A stretch of 64,000 bases of DNA. Source: Ianthella basta (Eukaryota; Porifera; Demospongiae; Verongiida; Ianthellidae). The notes below the pieces were generated by a model. It ran no database searches. It was not told where the DNA came from and worked only from the letters and a program-made list of their open reading frames with translations. Where the stretch lies: the NCBI GenBank assembly GCA_964019415.1, contig OZ025868.1, positions 818,501-882,500 on the forward strand, in the 5' to 3' direction. The position numbers were made by a program, and so were the translations under genes. Shown here piece after piece: positions 57,601-64,000 of this stretch. The stretch's first letter is position 1; each line of letters opens with the position of its first letter.

Positions 57601-59615
57601 TGCACTTTGTCATCGGGATGAAATTTTTTAGGTGGCAATGAATGTTAATTTTAGTATTTGAAGCTTTGTCTGCTGATTTGTTTACCAGATGATTAAGTAC
57701 TCTCTGAACTCTGGATAATGACGTTTTTCTTTGTACTAAATATACCTTTTGAAGTGAGGAGTTATTATTGTCGCTGACCTGTATGGTTGGTGTAGAAGTT
57801 GGAAACACTGATGTGTGGACATTGTCCACGTGTATTGCAGCTGATGCACCACCAACTTAGGTTGAATTGTTCCTTCCCCTCTACAGATTCCCCTCAGTTC
57901 TTTCCAGCCACTGATACTGCAACACCAACAGAAAGACAGCTGTTCACTTACTCCTTTTCCATTGATGCCAACCCACCTGCTACAAATGACAACATCGCAT
58001 TGACCAAGAATGATGTGACCGTCACTGACACAAGGTTCACTGTCAATGCTACTAGTTTGACTATTGCTGACGTCATTCGTGATGACAGTGGAGTGTACCA
58101 GATTACAGCAAGCAATGTTGCAGGATCTGGCAGTTCCACTGTGACTGTGGATGTGTACTGTGAGTGCATAAGGCACATTTTGAAGGTTCTTTCGTTAGCA
58201 TAGCGTAATAACGTTACGGTATCCCATGGACACCGTGGATATCGTACCATTATTAAGATGCCTTCAGTGCGTTTAGCATAGGGTAGTTTGGTAACAACGG
58301 TAAAAATAGTAAGATGGCGGCGACGGAACTCATGTATTGACTGATTACTTGCCAAAGCTAAAGACAACGAGCAGCAATACGGTGTCGCTATTCACAATCG
58401 AGTGCAAGAAGCTCCCAGACCAGTAGCGACTTCCACTGAGGCAGGTGACACTATACAGGCAAGTCTGTTTGCGTCCGACAAAATCGTGAAGCAGAAGGAC
58501 ATCGTCAGCAATGCTGAAACATACAGGTGAAGTTGTGTGTATCCTTGTAAGAGCCATATAAGCTAGACGAACCTCCGCAGAAGGAGCATGCATGGTCCAA
58601 GGCACGCCCTTGTGCTGAGAAAGCTTGATACCTGCTTACTGGTAACTACGCTGTGCGACGCTCACTGGGTGGGTAGTGGCATGCGTATAGACGCTGTAGA
58701 AGTGCCTAGGGCACTCGCAGGCGCTGAAAAGATGGTGAAGTGTATACTGTTTAAAAGCAATGATAAAATTTGGTTCTATCGTAAGATACTAAAGTGTTTT
58801 TTGTGTAAAGTTTTTTGAGATTGCACAATAACTTATTGTGTGTGTTAGTGAAGATGCTACTGCCCCAGAGACCATGAGCATGCTATTGTGAGATATGAGG
58901 ACAATAGATAGGCCAGAGATATGACAGCAAAGAGTACCTGGGGCACTCTCTAAATTAGTATACATAGGGATAAGAGTGTAAGGAAGCCTAAAGACTGGTG
59001 AGGCTGTCACAAGCAAGTCAAAGTCATGCCCTATGGAAGGAGATTGTCCTTTTTGCTATTGTTGAACACCCATATGATACCGTCTTGCATATGTACAATG
59101 CTGTCACATTAACTGATAAACCATTTCTTGCTAATGGTTAATGTTTTGCCATTTGCCACTTGTTACCCTGGTACAGGCGAGAATTATTTCAGGTTTTTCA
59201 AGTTAAATTACTATATCACTGCACTGTATTGTATGTTAGTGATTAAATGACATCATCATCTAGAAGTCCTGTGGAGTGCCCACAGATGCAACTCAGTTGT
59301 CAATATCTCTTTGTCTTGTTGGCATAATGCTGTGCTGTATATTTAACATTGTCCGATTTGCACTACTCTCAGACTTTGAAGACCTTTCACTGGTGCCACG
59401 ATCTGCTGATTTGACGGAATTCGGTAGTCTAACTGTTAGCATCAATATTGATGCCAACCCAACTCCTAACGTCACCCTGAACCGAATGAGTGGAAGAGTC
59501 ATGATCATAGGTAATTCCATTCTCTTCCAATCCGTGGATCGTGCTGATGGGGGACGCTATGTTGTTACAGCTGACAATGGAGTTGATGTCAAGACGGCTG
59601 AATTTACCCTGACTG
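48564..59615 (+). CDS. receptor B: Ig-domain receptor, first four exons (continues beyond or unseen)
   Basis: Exons 48564-48612, 48696-49016, 57887-58159 and 59373-59615 join in phase 1 throughout. A clear signal peptide, MLWLRVVTALMLFSVA, is followed by Ig 1 with Cys pair (ATFNCMAENG, GGTVVCLGV), Ig-like 2 (DDSGVYQITASNVAG) and Ig-like 3 (RADGGRYVVTADNG). Exon 3 matches receptor A exon 3 almost residue for residue over its second half, so the genes are paralogues in head-to-head orientation. No later exon or membrane segment could be found before 64000; the gene may continue past the window or the model may be truncated. Confidence 0.85.
48696..49016 (+). CDS. receptor B exon 2, Ig domain 1
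   Basis: Acceptor CTCAG ends at 48695, donor GTAAGT starts at 49017. It encodes LSQTITSPPQSTTVSEGG through NPATLTVQ. Confidence 0.9.
49017..50055 (+). other. receptor B intron start, unclassified
   Basis: Open frames at 49154-49615 (+) and 49418-49702 (-) have no recognisable domain. Probably more transposon-derived sequence. Confidence 0.4.
50281..50896. mobile_element. TIR element nested in the 1.5-kb element
   Basis: Ends TATGTGAGCGGATTTGAGAA and, complemented, TATGTGAGTGGATTTGAGAA; similarity extends about 38 bp. Flanking bases are TA on the left and TTA on the right. Confidence 0.8.
51091..51130 (+). repeat. Helitron-like 3' end fragment
   Basis: CATAGCAGGAAGCCCGCC-AAA-GGCGGGC resembles the 3' end of the Helitron copies at 45360 and 57270, but it finishes CTTA rather than CTRR and lacks the 5' part. 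Confidence 0.5.
51580..51835. other. unclassified repeat
   Basis: A GGATGACTAGT block on both sides of an ACAGCTGTTTCGCCCTGAT segment, with no coding pattern. Confidence 0.35.
52812..53054 (-). pseudogene. hAT transposase C-terminal dimerisation domain
   Basis: DPLVWWKDNAASYPALSKL and the family signature SATSSSSEHMFSTAGNVV, followed by KKRSLLKPEKVDMLVFLAKN. It is intact to its stop, but separated from its N terminus by a large deletion and stop codons. Confidence 0.85.
53170..53577 (-). pseudogene. hAT transposase N-terminal BED zinc finger
   Basis: SPVWSYFGFV, CRKCGRTVATKG and SNMLSHLLNSHP supply the Cys2-His2 BED pattern. The frame ends at a TGA just after MPIYSV; the expected continuation KPGFRELLKAFDPQYELPS follows the stop. 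Confidence 0.85.
54131..55072. other. receptor B intron, unclassified
   Basis: Several short frames without a recognised domain. On the minus strand near 54370 the sequence GAGGTTCAATACTGGG resembles a tRNA B box. Confidence 0.4.
55073..55620 (-). pseudogene. transposon-associated OB-fold-like gene fragment
   Basis: Minus-strand translation gives KYSQLKYFDRDICDSKKSIR and VSFNSRLRDEMEKAQ, then VAVVECQVK-like text (APLAVVECQVK). I recognise this as the pattern of RPA/OB-fold-like proteins often carried by invertebrate repeats (xKYFDGxxSDGxxxxRxVxF...VxxCQVK). The downstream part is out of family. A GGGGCGAGC-AAA-GCGAAGCCCC hairpin (about 55098-55122) lies at its 3' side. The exact family is uncertain. 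Confidence 0.4.
55985..56695. mobile_element. TIR element with captured gene fragment
   Basis: Left end ATACCGTATGGCCGGAAATT, right end complemented ATACCGTATGGCCGTAAGAT. Both are followed by GGCGGA/GGTGGATT blocks typical of inverted subterminal repeats. About 710 bp. Confidence 0.8.
56158..56460 (+). pseudogene. fragment of a HIRAN-like domain gene inside the TIR element
   Basis: Translation includes HAVAVKTDVEIVVRILLRQI, STACSLFLRWSSTIVCEVTG, and RRASADWPKGGLKAF. The pattern AVAV...VGHVPR-x-IS-x-x-CSLFLRRGGTI...VTG-x-RR-x-SxDL-x-QGGLE is widespread in cnidarian and sponge repeats, and I consider it HIRAN-like. The VGHVPR segment is degenerate and the conserved Arg-Gly-Gly is Trp-Ser-Ser. 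Confidence 0.4.
56866..57270 (+). mobile_element. non-autonomous Helitron, copy 2 (405 bp)
   Basis: Begins TCTATATATA after A (56865) and ends CTAA before T (57271), with hairpin GCCCGCC-GAA-GGCAGGC. About 90 percent alike to copy 1 at 44951-45360 by eye. Confidence 0.85.
57271..57886 (+). other. receptor B intron end
   Basis: Unclassified. A minus-strand frame (57551-57829) has no recognised domain. The polypyrimidine tract ending CTACAG at 57886 is the acceptor of exon 3. Confidence 0.5.
57887..58159 (+). CDS. receptor B exon 3, Ig-like domain 2
   Basis: ATDTATPTERQLF to STVTVDVY, phase 1-1. Orthologous in position and sequence to receptor A exon 3 and likewise lacking the canonical Ig Cys. 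Confidence 0.92.
58160..59372 (+). other. receptor B intron 3, nothing recognised
   Basis: An AAGATGGCGGCGACGG segment near 58312 looks like a typical start context but the frame closes after eight codons. No exon or element was identified. Confidence 0.45.
59373..59615 (+). CDS. receptor B exon 4, Ig-like domain 3
   Basis: Acceptor CTCAG ends at 59372. It encodes DLTEFGSLTVSINIDANPTP and DRADGGRYVVTADNG, ending at a GTAAGT donor in phase 1. Confidence 0.85.
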
Positions 59616-59636
59616 GTAAGTTTTACTTGTAGTGAA

Positions 59637-59671
59637 TGGAATTGCTACAGGTATCACCTGTAGCAATTCCA
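59637..59671. repeat. 16-bp perfect hairpin, 3-nt loop
   Basis: TGGAATTGCTACAGGT-ATC and its complement, starting 21 bases after the exon 4 donor. Confidence 0.9.
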
Positions 59672-61130
59672 CCTATACTAATGTACTGCAACTCTTTTGC
59701 CTGTTGTGTGAATAAGATGTTAGCCTTCCTTGCAGTAGACACTGACAGTCCAAAGCAGTCTTAAAATCTTAGAAAGATGTCTCATGACTTTACCATTATT
59801 TAGTGGTGCCATGGAGTGGTGATCCATGGCTGTTTTCTAATTCGTTCCAGCTGCAGTGCCCCTAGTAGCGTTCCACAGCTGGCTGTTGCATAGTGAACAA
59901 TTTGGCAATAGAGTGACAAATGAGAACTGCTATCCTGTATGTTTTGCATTTAGTTTGTCTGAAATTGTATAGAAGTAAATAATAAATGCAGTCAACTGCA
60001 AAAAGCGAACTTGATCAAAGTAGCCTGACGTAGCCGCAGCACCTGACCTTCCTCCATTCTGGTCGATAGCTTGAAACAACCAGTTACAACAAAATATGTC
60101 CGCATCTAGGTATCCTGGGCAGTATACCGGTATATAGTTGCATCATGGTATTGTTTGAATATTGCGACTACAGGCTATTGGCTTCTATCGACGACGAGGC
60201 TCATTTGTTTTATGGCAGAAAAAATGGCAGATTGGCATGCAGTCATGGGGGCCTCCTGCTTACTCTTGATCTGGGAGGACATGAGATGAGAACATGAATG
60301 GATGATGTGTCACAGACCTGAACCTAAGAAATGTCCAGAGTGTTGAGGTTGCGGAGATTGACCATGCTTCACATTTTGCAATGGCTATGCCTTCCTTATT
60401 GTGTCTGGAACTTTGCTGAAGATTTTGATGTACGTATGTTTGTTACAGATTGGCCCTAACATTGGTTTTCTGCCTGCCAAGTGGCAGTGTGAGTATAAGT
60501 ACGAATGCTCCAGCTTGTAATGGACGACCCCCGCTACTGGGGATTTTTTGATGTCCACTGAGCATTGATTGATTGATTGATTGAATGACCATTAATTTTA
60601 CCAATAGATATGTATCTTTGAATTATCCTCTAGAGTAGCCTTTTGTGCTCCTTCTCCAAGTAGGCCATAGCACCCACATCGATACTCCGAATGTTGTGTA
60701 CATCAGTAGATCTCTCAGTGAAGGAGTTTGACAATTTGGTAGTGGCTGCTGTAGTTGGAGCCCTGGTTAGCCTTTAGACTGAAGCCCTTACCATCCAAAA
60801 ATCTGTGGTTTCAAGATATATCATCTACCATCAGCAATGCTGCCTCCCCAGCTGCTGGCTGAACTACTGACTGTTAGTGGTATGCATAAGTATGTGGCTA
60901 CAGCATATACTCAGAGTATGCACTTGCATAACAATTTTTACGACGGGGAACCCACCTTAAGATAGGTATGGAGTCAAGGGTCACCTCTTTGATTTTTTCA
61001 TTTTTGGGTATGTTGTTTGTGCTAGCTAACAATCACCAAGTGTGCCAAAAATTTACAGAAAGTCCTTGCACAGTGATGAAACACCCTTGCTAAGTTTAGC
61101 AATCAATGTCTTTGAATGTGTTGTGGTAAT
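59672..61130. other. no exon recognised; LINE tail remnant near 60565
   Basis: A (GATT)n tract at about 60565-60584 has the same motif as the 3' tail of the LINE at 61131-63165, in the opposite orientation. No further Ig or Fn3 exon is visible. Confidence 0.45.
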
Positions 61131-63165
61131 TCATTTCAATCAATCAATCAATCAAGTCATACACAGCTTTATCTCCAATGCTGGAGGTCGCTGGAATTAT
61201 TTTCTAACAGTTCTGTGCAAGAAATAGTTAGTTCACATCATGCTGTACAAAATAGTTCAATAATTAACTGTTCAATTTACTTTCAGATAATCAGCCCATC
61301 TTTTCCTTGGTCTTCCCCTCGGTCGCTTTCCCGTCTCCATATACACCTTCTTTACCATCCTGTCATCTGTCATTTCTTCCATTTTCTTTAACCATTCGGT
61401 CTTCTTGTTCTCTACTCTTGATACCACTGCCACCTGTCCCAGTCTTGATCTAATATCAACATTCCTCACTTTGTCCAACATAGTCACTCCTTCCACTCTC
61501 CTCAGGCATCTCATTTCAAGGGCTTGTATTCTGCTCTTGTGTCTCTCTAGCAGGGTCCAGGTCTCACATGCATACAACAGAGTTGGCATCACCGTGGCAT
61601 TGATCACTCTAAGTTTTGTTGCCTTGCTCAGTTCTCTTCGATCAATTATCTCTTTCCTCATAGCTCCAATCACTTTGGATGCTGCACCTATTCTGTGGTC
61701 TACCTCTGCTTCACACGATCCCTCTTCATCTAACATGGCTCCTAAATACTTCATTGTCTTCACATTTTCTATCTCCACTCCATTTACTGTAATGTTGCAT
61801 GTGCCTCCTCCTCTCTTCACCACCATTACCTTTGTCTTTCCCCAATTGATTGTCATTCTCCATTTCATCATCACTTCATCAAGCACCTTCACATTTCTTT
61901 CTGCATCCTCATCTCTTTCTGTCACTAACATTAGGTCATCGGCAAACAAGAGAAGCTGTATTGTGCCTGTTTCCATCTCAACTGCTCCTTCAAACCTCTG
62001 TTTTGCCTCCCTCACAATGTTATCCATAAAGATGTTAAATAGCCATGGTGACATAGTGCATCCCTGTCTCACTCCTTGTCCTACTCCAAACCAGCCTGAT
62101 GTCTGACCTTGAACCCTGACACACGCCTTACCATCATCATATAGTGACCTCACTGCTTTTATCAGCTCACCATTCACTCCATATGCTCTAAGCACTCTCC
62201 ACAATAACTCCCTGTCTACCCTGTCGTATGCTTTCTCTAAGTCCACACAAACCATCAGCATCCTCTTGTTCTTTTCAATAATCTTTTCTCCTAACTGCCT
62301 GACAGTAAACTACTGGTCTACACAGCTCCTCCCTCTTCGGAATGCCCCCTGCTCTTCCAACACTTTTCCTTCGGTGATTGTCCCTCATCCTCTTCTCCAA
62401 CACACTGGCATACACCTTGCCAGGTATACTCAGCAAGCTGATACCACAGTAATTCTCACATTGGGTTCTGCTTCCTTTCTTGTGGATCGGAACAATCAGT
62501 GCCCTTCGCCAGTCCATTGGGACACTCCCGCTCCTCCATGCCAGGTCCATGATCTTGTGCAGCCACTCTACACTACCCTTCCACCTGCTTTCAGCATTTC
62601 TCCAGTGACCCCACATACTCCAGGTGCTTTCCTATTCTTCAGTCTCAAGATGCTTGAGCACACTTCCTCCATACTTATCCTCTCATGTCTAGTCCCCTCT
62701 ACTTGTTCCTCTTCTCTGCTTGCAATTTTGCATTCATTCTGTTGAACTCCTTCACCCTGCAACAGTGATGCAAAGTACTCTTTCCACCTATTCCTAACCT
62801 CTTCCTCCTCACACAGCACCTGTCCACTTTCATCACATACTCTTCCCACTTCACTGCTACCCTTTGTCCTATCTCTTATCTTCACCCAAAACCTCCTCTG
62901 ATTGTGTTGGAAATCTCCCTGCAATGTCTTGCCAATTTTCTTCCATTCCTCATTTTTCGCTATCCTCACTGTATGACTTGCTGCCCTTTTGGCCTTCAGG
63001 TAAACTTCCTTTGCATCCTCAGTCTTCACTTGTAGCCATCTCTTATATGCCTCCTTCTTGCTTTTCACTGCCATTTCAACCTCCTTGCTCCACCATGCAG
63101 TCCTCTTCTCTTTTCTGACTTTCTTTCTTCCACACACTACTTCAGCTACCTCCTTAACATTTAGC
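61131..63165 (-). mobile_element. non-LTR retrotransposon (LINE), 5'-truncated, frameshifted
   Basis: Minus-strand ORF2 in three frames: 63137-62568, 62616-62275 and 62261-61272. It contains NYCGISLLSIPGKVYA, VDLEKAYDRVDRELLW, GVRQGCTMSPWLFNIF (RT motifs), the catalytic FADD in LLLFADDLML, and the thumb region MKYLGAMLDEEGS, ending KRPRGRPRKRWADYL. There is no endonuclease domain, so it is truncated near 63165. The 3' end is a (TTGA)n tail, seen as CAATCAATC at 61136-61155. The clade is not settled; RTE- or CR1-related. Confidence 0.9.
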
Positions 63166-63318
63166 GAATGTAAAGAATGTACTTCCGTTCTGCAATCGCG
63201 TTATCCGCGCTGTCATTTACACCAGAGGAAGCATTCTAGTACCCTGCCTTTTGGGACGTTTCCTGCAATGTCGTTTTGCGCAATTGATGCCACGTCACCG
63301 TTTCATATTCGCAGGAAG

Positions 63319-63350
63319 ATGGCTGCTGCCGACATCGAGTCGGCCTCCAG
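63319..63350 (+). CDS. possible first exon of a downstream gene
   Basis: GAAGATGG start context, MAAADIESAS, then AG at a GTAAAC donor (phase 2). It lies just upstream of CpG-containing, promoter-like sequence ends. No second exon could be recognised by 64000. Confidence 0.3.
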
Positions 63351-64000
63351 GTAAACCATCATACGTGCTTGTTTTGAAGAAACTGCGAGTGCTAATGCGG
63401 GTGATGTTTTGATAGGGTGACTAGTGTGAGGTGTAGCTCCATGCAAAGATGGCTTCATGTTCAGCAACTAGGAGTTTAAAGTTGCTGAAGTTGGTTAAAA
63501 AGAGTTTCCTGGTTTTCCCAGCAGGCCGCAATTGCAGCGCACACCTTTTGAGAACTAAGGTGCTTGCCATAAAGTTCGACTACGAAAGGAAAATTGATCG
63601 TAGTGTATTCGGTGAAGAAGCTCTAGTTGTGGCTTCCTGTGAAACGTAGCTACTATGGCGAGCTTTCTGTTGATGCAAGCCAGATGTTTCTAGTTTGTTC
63701 GTAGATGAAGAAATTTGCAAATTTTGAAATATTACCTTCTTTCTTTGCGGTTGCACGGTGATGCTTGCAAGTTGTTACACAGATAGTAGGTTGGTAGAGG
63801 TATACACACAACGCTTTTGAAGAAGATTGCTTGTACCCTGTTTGAGTTTGAGACGATTTTCAGTCACACCCATTTTTTAATGTTAACTCCTTACCTACCT
63901 TAATCTCCAGTTTGTCTCTTGCTTTTTATGTTTTTTACAGTGTTTAGGCAGATTTCTTGGAAGAATCATCAGCTCCACAATGACAAGTGGCCATTTTGCC
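63351..64000. other. right edge, nothing firm
   Basis: A 66-codon frame (63449-63649) starts at AAAGATGGCTTC but shows no recognisable domain. Confidence 0.4.

Noticed and set aside
58312..58345. First exon starting AAGATGGCGGCGACGG
   Set aside because: The frame closes after eight codons with no donor in frame.
61405..62106. Plus-strand frame of 233 codons
   Set aside because: Shadow of the LINE reverse transcriptase on the minus strand.

Overview
The window reads as animal (metazoan) genomic DNA. It has spliced genes with GT-AG introns, Ig/fibronectin-III receptors with signal peptides and a membrane segment, and a broad set of eukaryotic transposons (Penelope, LINE, hAT, pogo, Helitron, many TIR elements). 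An early-branching marine invertebrate such as a sponge would fit, but the sequence alone does not prove the lineage.

Layout. 1-1060: a 39-bp minisatellite running off the left edge. 2011-3360: two Penelope-like fragments in opposite orientation, with a hammerhead-ribozyme-like motif. 4435-30208 (+): the last four coding exons of a NIT2-type omega-amidase with all three catalytic residues. Its first visible intron is 22.9 kb. That intron opens with (GT)59 exactly at the splice donor and holds a 19-bp satellite of 1,180 units with no net length error (5015-27434). 31168-41356 (-): a complete 13-exon, 836-residue Ig/Fn3 receptor (receptor A), converging on NIT2. Its tail carries tandem ITIM and ITSM tyrosine motifs. 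41459-48260: a 7-kb intergenic region of nested TIR elements, a non-autonomous Helitron and a perfect 74-bp palindrome. 48564 to at least 59615 (+): the first four exons of a divergently transcribed paralogue (receptor B). Its 8.9-kb second intron is packed with transposons, including a hAT element inserted in a pogo-like transposase. 61131-63165 (-): a 5'-truncated LINE. 63319-63350 (+): a possible first exon.

The open frames of 2,000-3,000 codons over 4.6-27.6 kb are by-products of the 19-bp repeat: its complement has no stop codon and 19 is not a multiple of 3. They are not reported as genes. Reading frames were checked by exon phase. The receptor A exons sum to 2,511 nt, an exact multiple of three, and the NIT2 exons to 702 nt, with every junction compatible.

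How the parts relate. The two receptors form a head-to-head family with phase-1 Ig modules, so both probably act in surface recognition. Receptor A looks inhibitory, by analogy with vertebrate ITIM/ITSM receptors. NIT2 is an unrelated metabolic gene whose intron has become a satellite expansion site.
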